From: Alcaligenes faecalis
Lineage (GTDB): Bacteria; Pseudomonadota; Gammaproteobacteria; Burkholderiales; Burkholderiaceae_B
DNA length: 64,000 nt
NCBI RefSeq assembly: GCF_009497775.1
Contig: NZ_CP031012.1
Location: 2,480,001-2,544,000, forward strand
Direction: 5' to 3'
Shown here: positions 24,017 to 32,417 of the stretch, one piece after another
Layout of the letters: every line of letters starts with the position of its first letter
Numbering within the stretch: the first letter of the stretch is position 1
Notes under the pieces: generated by a model
Database searches by the model: none
Seen by the model: the letters and a program-made list of their open reading frames with translations, nothing else
What the model was told of the DNA's origin: nothing
Made by a program: the position numbers and the translations under genes

Positions 24017-26343
24017 TGAAAATTGACAATATCGACCACCTGAACACCGCTACGGCTCAACGAGTCGGCGTGTCCTTTCTGCACGAGTCCGCAGACCTGC
24101 ACGTTAGCGGCACCGCCACGTATACCGATGATTTGCCCGAATTGCAGGGCACAGCCCATATTGCGCTGGGCATGTCGGAAAAAGCCCATGCCCGTTTGCT
24201 GGAAGTAGATCTGGAAGCCGTCCGTCAGGCACCCGGCGTCATTGCGGTCCTGACCGTTGCCGACATTCCCGCCGCGAATAATTGCGGCCCAATTCTGCAT
24301 GACGACCCGATTCTGGCCGATGGCGTGGTGCATTACTTTGGTCAGCCCATTTTTGCGGTGATCGCCAAATCCCACGACCAGGCACGCCGTGCCGCGCGTC
24401 TGGGCAAGATCACCTATGAAGAGTTGCCTGCCATCCTGACTCCGCAAGAGGCCAAGGCGGCCAACGCCGGTGTTCTGCCCTTGATGAGCCTGAAACAAGG
24501 TGACGCCAAGAAAGCACTGGAATCCGCTCCCCACCGCCTGCAAGGCACTTTCCAGTGCAATGGCCAGGAACAGTTTTACCTGGAAGGCCAGATTTCCTAC
24601 GCCGTGCCCAAGGAATATGGTGCCGTGCATATCTGGTGCTCCACGCAGCACCCTTCGGAAATGCAGCAGCTGGTTGCCCACTGTCTGGGCGTTGGCGCGC
24701 ACAAGGTACACGTAGAGTGCCGTCGCATGGGCGGCGGTTTCGGTGGCAAGGAGTCCCAATCGGCTCTGTACGCCTGCGTGGCCAGTGTGGCTGCCGTCAA
24801 GCTGCAACGCCCGATCAAGCTGCGCCTGGACCGCGACGACGACTTCATGATTACCGGCAAGCGTCACGGTTTCTACTACGAATACGATATTGGCTATGAC
24901 GACGAAGGCCGCCTGCTGGGTGCCCGTCTGGACATGACAGCCAACTCGGGTTTTTCCGCCGATTTGTCCGGCCCCGTGGCAACCCGCGCCATCTGTCACT
25001 TTGACAATGCCTACTACCTGTCTGATGTAGACATGAGCGCGCTGTGCGGCCGTACCAATACCCAATCCAACACTGCCTTCCGAGGCTTTGGTGGCCCGCA
25101 AGGGGCCTTGGTGATGGAAGTGGCGCTGGACACGATTGCCCGCCGTCTGGGCAAAGATCCGCTGGATGTACGCCGCATCAACTTCTACGGTAAAGAAGAC
25201 CGCAATGTGACGCCTTACGACCAGACCGTGGTCGATAACGTCATTCACGAACTGGTGGCCGAGCTGGAAGAAACCAGCGAATACCGTCAGCGTCGTGAGC
25301 AGATCCGTAAATTCAATGCCAGCAGCCCGGTTCTGAAAAAGGGCCTGGCGCTGACTCCGGTGAAATTCGGTATTTCCTTTAACGTGCCCGCCTTTAACCA
25401 GGCCGGTGCGCTGGTCCATGTGTATCGCGACGGTACCGTCCTGGTGAACCACGGTGGCACAGAAATGGGCCAGGGTCTGAACACCAAGGTTGCCCAGGTG
25501 GTTGCTCATGAACTGGGCCTGAATCTGGAGCACATCCGGGTCACGGCAACCGATACCACCAAAGTGGCCAACACCTCGGCCACAGCAGCGTCCACAGGTA
25601 CGGACTTGAACGGTAAAGCCGCCCAGGATGCGGCCTACCAGATTCGCCAGCGCCTGACGACGGTGGCGGCCCAGTTATTCTCGGTTGAAGAATCCAGCGT
25701 GAAGTTCGAGCGTGGCCAGGTCGAGATCGGTGACCAGACCATGCCCTTCTTCCAACTGGTGGAACACGCCTACCAGGCCCGCGTCCAGCTGTGGTCCGAT
25801 GGCTTTTACGCTACCCCCGGCCTGCACTGGGACTCCAAAGTCATGAAGGGCAACCCCTTCTACTACTTCTCCTACGGGGCTGCCGTGGCTGAAGTGCTGA
25901 TCGACACGCTGACCGGGGAATCCCGCCTTCTGCGTGCCGACGTGCTGCACGATGTGGGCAAATCCATCAATCCGGCCCTGGATATTGGTCAGGTTGAGGG
26001 TGCCTTTATTCAAGGCATGGGCTGGCTGACGACCGAAGAGCTGGTGTGGAATGCCCAAGGCAAGCTCACCACGCATGCGCCGTCAACCTACAAGATCCCG
26101 GCCATCAGCGACTGCCCCATGGACTTCCGCGTCAATCTGTTCGATGGCCGCAACGCCATGGATTCGATTCATCGCTCCAAGGCGGTGGGCGAGCCTCCCT
26201 TGCTGCTGCCGTTCTGCGTCTTTAACGCGATACGTGATGCAGTGGCCAGTGTCGGCAACTATCAGATCGAACCCGTGCTGAACGCGCCTGCCACCGCAGA
26301 AGCCGTCATGCGGGCTGTTGCCACTATTCGCAAAGCGAAATGA
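24016..26343 (+). CDS. xdhB: Xanthine dehydrogenase large subunit (molybdenum cofactor)
   Basis: A 775-residue molybdopterin-binding subunit. Cofactor and substrate motifs are RMGGGFGGKES, NTAFRGFGGPQGALV and GTEMGQGLNTKV, and the catalytic glutamate is in SKAVGEPPLLLPF. The ATG at 24016 overlaps the xdhA stop, and a GTG lies just before it at 24013. The length is normal for the bacterial XdhB subunit. It carries out hydroxylation of hypoxanthine and xanthine at the Mo centre. Confidence 0.95.
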   Translation: MKIDNIDHLNTATAQRVGVSFLHESADLHVSGTATYTDDLPELQGTAHIALGMSEKAHARLLEVDLEAVRQAPGVIAVLTVADIPAANNCGPILHDDPILADGVVHYFGQPIFAVIAKSHDQARRAARLGKITYEELPAILTPQEAKAANAGVLPLMSLKQGDAKKALESAPHRLQGTFQCNGQEQFYLEGQISYAVPKEYGAVHIWCSTQHPSEMQQLVAHCLGVGAHKVHVECRRMGGGFGGKESQSALYACVASVAAVKLQRPIKLRLDRDDDFMITGKRHGFYYEYDIGYDDEGRLLGARLDMTANSGFSADLSGPVATRAICHFDNAYYLSDVDMSALCGRTNTQSNTAFRGFGGPQGALVMEVALDTIARRLGKDPLDVRRINFYGKEDRNVTPYDQTVVDNVIHELVAELEETSEYRQRREQIRKFNASSPVLKKGLALTPVKFGISFNVPAFNQAGALVHVYRDGTVLVNHGGTEMGQGLNTKVAQVVAHELGLNLEHIRVTATDTTKVANTSATAASTGTDLNGKAAQDAAYQIRQRLTTVAAQLFSVEESSVKFERGQVEIGDQTMPFFQLVEHAYQARVQLWSDGFYATPGLHWDSKVMKGNPFYYFSYGAAVAEVLIDTLTGESRLLRADVLHDVGKSINPALDIGQVEGAFIQGMGWLTTEELVWNAQGKLTTHAPSTYKIPAISDCPMDFRVNLFDGRNAMDSIHRSKAVGEPPLLLPFCVFNAIRDAVASVGNYQIEPVLNAPATAEAVMRAVATIRKAK

Positions 26344-27308
26344 GCAGCTGGCCCTCTCTTGCCCTCGCCCGCATAAAAGCGGGCGAGCGGCTGGTTTTGT
26401 GCTCGGTGGCCTTGGCCAAAGGCTCCACTCCGCGCACCGCGGGCACGGCCATGCTGTTCAGTCAAACTGAGCAGTGGCTGACCATTGGTGGCGGGCACCT
26501 GGAGTGGGTGGCAGCGGAACAGGCACGTGTCATGCTCAGCCAGTCCTCCGGCCCCGGCTGGAGCATGAGCCGTCTGCCGCTGGGCCCCAGTCTGGGCCAG
26601 TGTTGCGGCGGGGTCGTTACCTTGCTGTACGAAACCCTGGGTGAGGAAGATCTGAGCTGGCTGGAAGAACTGGACAGCGCTGTGCGGGCCGGCCAGGCAA
26701 CCAGCCGCCGTTCGCAACTGCTGTCGGACGGCAGCAAGCAGGTGGACATCCAAAGCCCTTCGATTGTGGACGAATCCCGGCTGGACTACGACGGTTCACA
26801 AGGCATCTGGATGGAAGACCTGCCGCCTCCACCGCTAACCATTCTGCTGTTTGGGGCTGGTCACGTGGGCGAGGCACTGGTGCAGATTCTGGGCACCCTG
26901 CCATGCCGGGTTCTGTGGATTGACGAGCGCCCCGAGCTGTTTCCCGCTCAGGTGCCCAGCAATGTCAGCCTGGAAATTACCGACATCCCCGATGCCCTGA
27001 TTGAACAAGCTCCAACCAATAGCTATTTTCTGGTGATGACGCATAATCACGGCCTCGATCTGGCGCTGTGCCAAAAGATCTTGCGCCGCCCCGATACGGC
27101 CTATGTGGGCCTGATCGGTTCCATGACCAAACGCCGTCAATTCGAGCGCCGTCTGCAACAACGCGGCATGCCCGAATCCCGCATTCAGGAACTGGTCTGC
27201 CCCATTGGCGTGCCAGGTATCAAGGGCAAGGCCCCTTCGATTATTGCCGTGGCTGTCGCCGCCGAATTGCTGGCCCACGCCTATGAAATGGGCCAGCTCA
27301 GTCGCTGA
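26340..27308 (+). CDS. xdhC: Xanthine dehydrogenase accessory protein XdhC
   Basis: A 322-residue chaperone that inserts the sulfurated molybdenum cofactor into XdhB. The N-terminal domain has the family cysteine pattern GQCCGGVVTLLYE, and a Rossmann motif is at LLFGAGHVGEALVQI; the end (GVPGIKGKAPSIIAVAVAAE) is typical. It overlaps xdhB by four bases (ATGA), so stoichiometric coupling is likely. Confidence 0.95.
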   Translation: MSSWPSLALARIKAGERLVLCSVALAKGSTPRTAGTAMLFSQTEQWLTIGGGHLEWVAAEQARVMLSQSSGPGWSMSRLPLGPSLGQCCGGVVTLLYETLGEEDLSWLEELDSAVRAGQATSRRSQLLSDGSKQVDIQSPSIVDESRLDYDGSQGIWMEDLPPPPLTILLFGAGHVGEALVQILGTLPCRVLWIDERPELFPAQVPSNVSLEITDIPDALIEQAPTNSYFLVMTHNHGLDLALCQKILRRPDTAYVGLIGSMTKRRQFERRLQQRGMPESRIQELVCPIGVPGIKGKAPSIIAVAVAAELLAHAYEMGQLSR

Positions 27309-27332
27309 TGCGACCTCGACTTCAAGGACACT

Positions 27333-28658
27333 ATGACTACCTCTTTACACTCCGCCTGCGCCTACCGTGCCCAACTGCTGTACTTTGTGGCGGACCCAGC
27401 CACGCTGGAAGATCCTTCCGAAGCCGTGCGCTATCACAGTGACGGTCTGTTGCTGGTGAACGAACAGGGCCAGATTCAGGCCTGTGGCGACTGGTCCGAA
27501 CTGTCGTGCAAGCTGCCTGCCGGCACAAAGACCGTGGATCTGAGCGGGAAAATCATCATGCCGGGCATGATCGACACCCACCTGCACTTTCCACAAACCG
27601 ACATTATTGCCTCCCCCTCCAGCGGCCTGCTGCCCTGGCTGGAAACCTATACCTTCCCGACTGAAGGCCGTTTTGGCGATAGCGAACATGCCCGCGAAGT
27701 GGCTGGCGTGTTTCTGGACGAACTGCTGCGCAACGGCACCACCACCGCCCTGGTCTACGGCAGTGTGCACCGTCAATCCGTGGATGCCTTCTTTGAAGAA
27801 AGCCACGAGCGCAATCTGCGCATGATTGCGGGCAAGGTGATGATGGATCGCAACTGTCCGGACTATCTGCAAGATACCGCCGAGTCGGGTGCTCGTGATT
27901 CAGAAGACCTGATCAAGCGCTGGCACGGCAAGGGTCGCCAACTGTACGCACTGACACCCCGTTTTGCACCCACCTCCACCCCGGAGCAATTGGCCGCCTG
28001 TGGTGAACTGGCCCGCGCCTACCCCGATGTGTTTCTGCAAACCCACGTGGCAGAAAACAAGGACGAGATCAAATGGGTAAGCGAACTGTTCCCCAAGAAC
28101 CGCAGCTATCTGGACGTATACGACAGCTTTGGTCTGCTGCGCCCCCGCGCCATCTACGGCCACAGTATCTGGCTGGATGAGCAGGACCGCGCCCGCATGC
28201 ACGAGACCGGCAGTATCGCGGCCCACTGCCCTACCTCCAACCTGTTCCTGGCCTCCGGCCTGTTCGACTTCCAGTCCATCCGCCAAAGCAAGGTGCTTCA
28301 TACCCTGGCCACCGATGTGGGCGGCGGTACATCTTTCTCCATGCTGCGCACCATGAACGAAGCGCACAAGGTTGCCCGTCTGAACAACTACCATCTGACC
28401 GCCGCCTCCATGTTCTACATGGCTACCGAAGGGGCGGCCCGTGCACTGGACATGCAAGGTCAAATCGGCACGCTGGCCCCCGGTGCCGAGGCAGACTTTA
28501 TCGTGATGGACCCCAAGGCCACCCCTTTGATGGCCCGCCGCAGCACCATGCTGAACTCGCTGGAAGAGCAATTGTTCATGCTGGCCCTGCTGGGTGACGA
28601 TCGCTGCATTCAAGCCAGCTACAGCGCAGGCCGCTGCGTGCATCAGCGCGATCACTAA
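27333..28658 (+). CDS. guaD: Guanine deaminase
   Basis: A 441-residue amidohydrolase converting guanine to xanthine, the substrate of XdhAB. Zinc and active-site motifs are THLHFPQTD, LTPRFAPTS, QTHVAEN, GHSIWL and ATDVGGGTSFSM. The start has AAGGAC eight bases upstream, and the gene lies 24 bases after xdhC, completing a guanine-to-urate operon. A hairpin follows at 28676. Confidence 0.95.
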   Translation: MTTSLHSACAYRAQLLYFVADPATLEDPSEAVRYHSDGLLLVNEQGQIQACGDWSELSCKLPAGTKTVDLSGKIIMPGMIDTHLHFPQTDIIASPSSGLLPWLETYTFPTEGRFGDSEHAREVAGVFLDELLRNGTTTALVYGSVHRQSVDAFFEESHERNLRMIAGKVMMDRNCPDYLQDTAESGARDSEDLIKRWHGKGRQLYALTPRFAPTSTPEQLAACGELARAYPDVFLQTHVAENKDEIKWVSELFPKNRSYLDVYDSFGLLRPRAIYGHSIWLDEQDRARMHETGSIAAHCPTSNLFLASGLFDFQSIRQSKVLHTLATDVGGGTSFSMLRTMNEAHKVARLNNYHLTAASMFYMATEGAARALDMQGQIGTLAPGAEADFIVMDPKATPLMARRSTMLNSLEEQLFMLALLGDDRCIQASYSAGRCVHQRDH

Positions 28659-28675
28659 GCACAACTAATGCCGGT

Positions 28676-28724
28676 TCCTGGCGGTAATTTCAATCATTAA
28701 AACCACCGCCAGGGACTCTTTTCT
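28676..28724 (+). terminator. Probable terminator of the xdhABC-guaD operon
   Basis: TCCTGGCGGT (28676-28685) and ACCGCCAGGGA (28704-28714) form a stem of nine or more pairs around an 18-base AT-rich loop, followed by CTCTTTTC. The loop is long and the T-run broken, so efficiency is uncertain. Confidence 0.6.
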
Positions 28725-28850
28725 GCCTGCCCCAAAAAGCATCTGCACGCGTTTTTCGATTTCACGCGGATTTTACGGTGCCAGCGATACATTGATCCCG
28801 TCAGTAGGGAGCCAGCCCCGGCCCCCTCCTCTTCTTGGCGAGATTTGATT

Positions 28851-30152
28851 ATGTCCGGCACATCAACACTGGTGCAACGCAACTCCCTGTTCTACCTGCT
28901 GACGCAGGTGGTGGGCGTGACTTTTTTGTTTCTCTGGCTGGCCAGCCTGACTCAAGACTGGTCCCCGCTCAATCCCTTGTTGGCATCCAGCCAGCAACCT
29001 GGCCATATGGCCCATGAAATGAAAGAGGCTCAAGGTCTGCTGACCGGCCTGATTGCCGCCGCTGGTTTATTCCTGGCTGCCTGGAAACTGCGTCAGCTGC
29101 GTGGACAGGAGGCCTTGCCTGGCAAACGCATTCTGCTGCTGGGCACCAGCCTGTTCCTGGCCGTGCCTTTGCTGCTGCTGCTGTTGCAACACTCCATTGC
29201 CTCCCCTGGCCTGGAATCGCTGTATCGCCAGATGCCCGAGATCAAACCCTTGCTGGAAGTAGGTGCCGTCGTCGCCGTAGGCGCTGGTTTGCTGCATCTG
29301 TACTTTGCCGGTTGGGCCCTGAATCAGGCCCGTCTGCGCTGGGGCGGCCTGCTGGCCGGTTTGCTCTGCGCCTTTTTGCTGGGCCTGCTGGAAGCGGATC
29401 AGGAGCGTATCAATCTGACTCAGGTGTTTGCCTCACTGGCAATTGTCTGGCTCTTGGGCAGCATCGCCTTCTACCCCTTGATCGTGAACCCCAAACGCTG
29501 GTCGGCCTCGCATAGCGAACGCGCCACCGTTGCCGAGGCCTGGGAACATCTGGCCAGCATCCAGGTACAACGTCGCCGTACCCTAGGTGTGTTTGGTGGC
29601 CTGATGGTCGTGATTCTGCCTTTCTTCGCCTCCACCTGGGCTGCCGACTCGCTGGTCTTTCAATTCACCCGCATGGCCGGTCTGGGTCTGGTCCTGATTG
29701 CCGTCCTGGGCCGCTGCTGGTGCATGTTGTACCTGGGCGGTCATAAAGGCTCCAGCCTGATCAGCCAAGGCCCCTACTCCATCAGTCGCAACCCGCTGTA
29801 CCTGTTTTCCCTCTGTGCTGTCACCGGCATGGGCGCACTGTCCGGCAGCCTGCTGCTTGGCCCCGTACTGGCCCTGTTTGTCTACGCCGTCTTCAATAAT
29901 GTGATCGACGAAGAGCAGGTTCTGCTGCAAAAAGTCTTTGGCCAGGACTATCAGGACTACTGTCAGCGCGTACCCCGTCTGGCCCCACGCCTGAGCCTGT
30001 GGAACAGCCCGAACGAGCTGCAAGTGTCCCTGACTGGATTGGCCCGCACCTTGCGCGATGCCTTGCCCTATTTCCTGATCTGGCCCGTCTTTGCCCTGGC
30101 ACAGTGGTTGCAGATTAATGGCTGGGTACCCGTACTTCTGCGTCTACCCTGA
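28851..30152 (+). CDS. Polytopic membrane protein with C-terminal isoprenylcysteine-methyltransferase-like domain
   Basis: A 433-residue protein with about nine or ten hydrophobic segments. The C-terminal third matches the PEMT/ICMT membrane methyltransferase fold: GPYSISRNPLYLFSL (residue about 307) and DEEQVLLQKVFGQDYQDYC, followed by RVPRLAP, which in this family bind S-adenosylmethionine. The N-terminal 200 residues are extra membrane segments I do not recognise. It lies 59 bases before a response regulator and kinase on the same strand, suggesting a shared transcript. The methyl acceptor (lipid, thiol, quinone or protein) is unknown. Confidence 0.75.
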   Translation: MSGTSTLVQRNSLFYLLTQVVGVTFLFLWLASLTQDWSPLNPLLASSQQPGHMAHEMKEAQGLLTGLIAAAGLFLAAWKLRQLRGQEALPGKRILLLGTSLFLAVPLLLLLLQHSIASPGLESLYRQMPEIKPLLEVGAVVAVGAGLLHLYFAGWALNQARLRWGGLLAGLLCAFLLGLLEADQERINLTQVFASLAIVWLLGSIAFYPLIVNPKRWSASHSERATVAEAWEHLASIQVQRRRTLGVFGGLMVVILPFFASTWAADSLVFQFTRMAGLGLVLIAVLGRCWCMLYLGGHKGSSLISQGPYSISRNPLYLFSLCAVTGMGALSGSLLLGPVLALFVYAVFNNVIDEEQVLLQKVFGQDYQDYCQRVPRLAPRLSLWNSPNELQVSLTGLARTLRDALPYFLIWPVFALAQWLQINGWVPVLLRLP

Positions 30153-30211
30153 TTGCCCCCAAGTGCAGTAAGCTGAACAAGAACTGTCCCAACCCTGTGG
30201 AACAAGCTGTC

Positions 30212-30886
30212 ATGCGTGTCCTGATTGTTGAAAACGATACAACCATTGCCGAAAACCTTTATACCTATCTGGAGCTGAAAGGCTTTGCGGTCGATGCCGC
30301 CTACGACGGCAATGGTGCGCTGACACTGCTGCAAGAACAGGATTTTGATGCGCTGGTGCTGGATCTGGGCCTGCCCGGTCTGGATGGCTTTGGTGTCCTC
30401 CAGGCCCTGCGCCAGTCCAATCAGACGCCCATCCCCACGTTGGTGCTGACGGCCCGCAGCCAGCTGGAAAGCAAGCTCACCGCCTTTGACCTGGGGGCGG
30501 ACGACTATCTGATCAAACCCTTTGCCCTGGCCGAAGTCGAGGCCCGGCTACGCGCCCTGATGCGTCGTGGCCCGCCGCAAGTGCAACACGGTTCGCTGCA
30601 TTGGGGCAGCCTGGAATACAACCTGGATACGGCGCTGGTCAGCGTAAGCGGTCAGGAGCTGCACCTGAGCTTCAAAGCCCGTCAGTTGCTGGAAGCCCTG
30701 TTACGCGACCCGCAAGCCATTCTGACGCGCCGCTCACTGGAAAAAACACTGTGGCCTCAAGGTGCACCGTCGCCAGAAGCCTTGCGCAGTCAAATCCATA
30801 TCTTGCGCCGCGCCTTGTCCGAGGCCGGTGCGGGCACCATTGAAACCCTGCCCGGCATGGGCTGGCGTTTGCAACAGGAGAGCTAA
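30212..30886 (+). CDS. OmpR-family response regulator
   Basis: A 224-residue regulator. The receiver domain has VENDTT, phospho-acceptor Asp51 (LVLDLGLPGLDGFG), Thr in LVLTARS and Lys in LIKPFALAEVEARL. The C-terminal winged helix (residues about 130-222) ends ETLPGMGWRL, as in OmpR/PhoB proteins. ATG 30212 is preferred over a GTG at 30197. It is paired with the kinase four bases downstream. Confidence 0.92.
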   Translation: MRVLIVENDTTIAENLYTYLELKGFAVDAAYDGNGALTLLQEQDFDALVLDLGLPGLDGFGVLQALRQSNQTPIPTLVLTARSQLESKLTAFDLGADDYLIKPFALAEVEARLRALMRRGPPQVQHGSLHWGSLEYNLDTALVSVSGQELHLSFKARQLLEALLRDPQAILTRRSLEKTLWPQGAPSPEALRSQIHILRRALSEAGAGTIETLPGMGWRLQQES

Positions 30887-30889
30887 GGG

Positions 30890-32194
30890 ATGGCCAAAGC
30901 CCTGCGCCGCAGCCGCTTCATGAGTACCCTCACCCAGCGTGTATCCTGGGCCCTGACCCTGATTGCCGCCTTGCTGGTCATCATTATGGGCGGGCTGGCC
31001 TACGTAGCCTTTGCGCGCATGGAAGACGAGATGGTCAATGCCATGCTGGTCTCCTACGCCCGCAATCCCACTCTTTTGCCCGACAGCGCCTACGACCGCA
31101 GCGAAGCCCTGGGTGCAGAACTGGACAGCTATTGGTTCCTGCCAGGCCAAGCCCTGGACAACCTACCTGAATTTGCCCGTGTTCCCAAACCGGGCATTTA
31201 CGAATTCCATATAGGCAGTGACACCTGGCACGTGCTGCGGCAGGACAAGGAGCAAGGCCAGCTGTATCTGGTGTATCGCGCTACCCCTCACGAAGACCGG
31301 GTACGCGAGTTTGGCCTGATTCTGCTCCTGATCGGTTCTGCCACAATTTTGCTGGTGTTTTTGCTCGGACGCCGGGTCGCTCGCCACGCCGTGGCCCCCA
31401 TGCTGACCCTGTCCCGTCACCTGGAAAACTGGGCACCGGGCCGCTCCGGCCTGCCAGAACATCAAGACGATGAAGCAGGACGCCTGATCCGGGCTTTTAA
31501 TCGCATGCAGGAGCAAGTGGAAGAACTGCTGACCCATGAACGCGAGTTCGCCGCTAATCTAGGCCATGAACTACGTACAGGGCTGACCGCCATACGCAGC
31601 GATTGCGAGCTTTTACTGCTGCAACTGCCCGAGGGCCCACAACAACAGCGCCTGCAACGCATGATGGTCCACGCCGATGCCGTCACCGCCAGTCTGGATG
31701 CCGCAGAAAGTCTGGCCTATACCGCAGAGCGCCATGTGCGCGAGGTGGAAGTTCACGAGCTGGCCCAACAAACCTGGCAGGCCGTCGCCCTGCTGGATGC
31801 AGATAGCCACAAAGTCCGCTGGAGCAACCAGGTGCCCGACACCTTGCTCTACCCCCTGGACCCCTATGCCCTGTCCATGTTGCTGCGCATCCTGATGCGC
31901 AACGCCATCGACCACGCCGCACCCTGCAAGCTGCAACTAAGCTGGATTGCCCCCTCGGTCCTGGCTTTGCAAGACGACGGCCCCGGCATCGCCAAGCAAG
32001 ATCAAATCCTGATTTTTGAGCGTCACTTCAGCCAGGGCAAACAACTGGCAACGGGGCTGCGTGAAGAAGGCCATAGAGGTATAGGTCTGGCACTGGCACG
32101 CCAACTGGCGCTGGCTCAAGGCTGGAGTTTGAGCGTGCAAAGTGGGCCGAATGGCAAAGGCTGTGTGTTCAAGCTGGATCTGGATCCGTCCTGA
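30890..32194 (+). CDS. Sensor histidine kinase
   Basis: A 434-residue membrane kinase. Transmembrane segments at about 20-42 and 143-160 flank a periplasmic sensor of about 100 residues (contains PGIYEFHIGSDTWHVL). A HAMP-like linker follows, then the dimerisation helix with His226 in NLGHELRTGLTAIRSD; glycine replaces the usual proline after the H-box. The ATPase has NAIDHA (N-box), DDGPGIA (G1) and GHRGIGLALA (G2). It should phosphorylate Asp51 of the adjacent regulator. The signal is unknown. Confidence 0.9.
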   Translation: MAKALRRSRFMSTLTQRVSWALTLIAALLVIIMGGLAYVAFARMEDEMVNAMLVSYARNPTLLPDSAYDRSEALGAELDSYWFLPGQALDNLPEFARVPKPGIYEFHIGSDTWHVLRQDKEQGQLYLVYRATPHEDRVREFGLILLLIGSATILLVFLLGRRVARHAVAPMLTLSRHLENWAPGRSGLPEHQDDEAGRLIRAFNRMQEQVEELLTHEREFAANLGHELRTGLTAIRSDCELLLLQLPEGPQQQRLQRMMVHADAVTASLDAAESLAYTAERHVREVEVHELAQQTWQAVALLDADSHKVRWSNQVPDTLLYPLDPYALSMLLRILMRNAIDHAAPCKLQLSWIAPSVLALQDDGPGIAKQDQILIFERHFSQGKQLATGLREEGHRGIGLALARQLALAQGWSLSVQSGPNGKGCVFKLDLDPS

Positions 32195-32356
32195 TATCCC
32201 CATCCTGATCTCCTGAAGCAGCAAGGTCATCTGCACTAACAGCAGCGCCCAGAGTCACAAAAACTCAGACAGGCAAGCCCAAAGAACCAGTCAGCTTTTA
32301 TCGACAGAAGCGTCCAAGCTCTGAAAAAACATTTCAAAAGGCTGGGCAATGGGTAC

Positions 32357-32390
32357 AAAAAAACCCGGTCTTTTCAGACCGGGTTTTTTA
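32357..32390. terminator. Bidirectional terminator between kinase gene and rpoD
   Basis: An 8-base GC stem (CCCGGTCT/AGACCGGG) with a 4-base loop is flanked by seven A and six T residues. It lies between convergent genes and serves both. Confidence 0.9.
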
Positions 32391-32417
32391 TCTTGCCCAA
32401 GCAGACCAGCTAAAGAC

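Noticed and set aside
23992-25533. 513-codon open frame opposite xdhB
   Set aside because: Shadow of a high-GC coding region; xdhB has all catalytic motifs.
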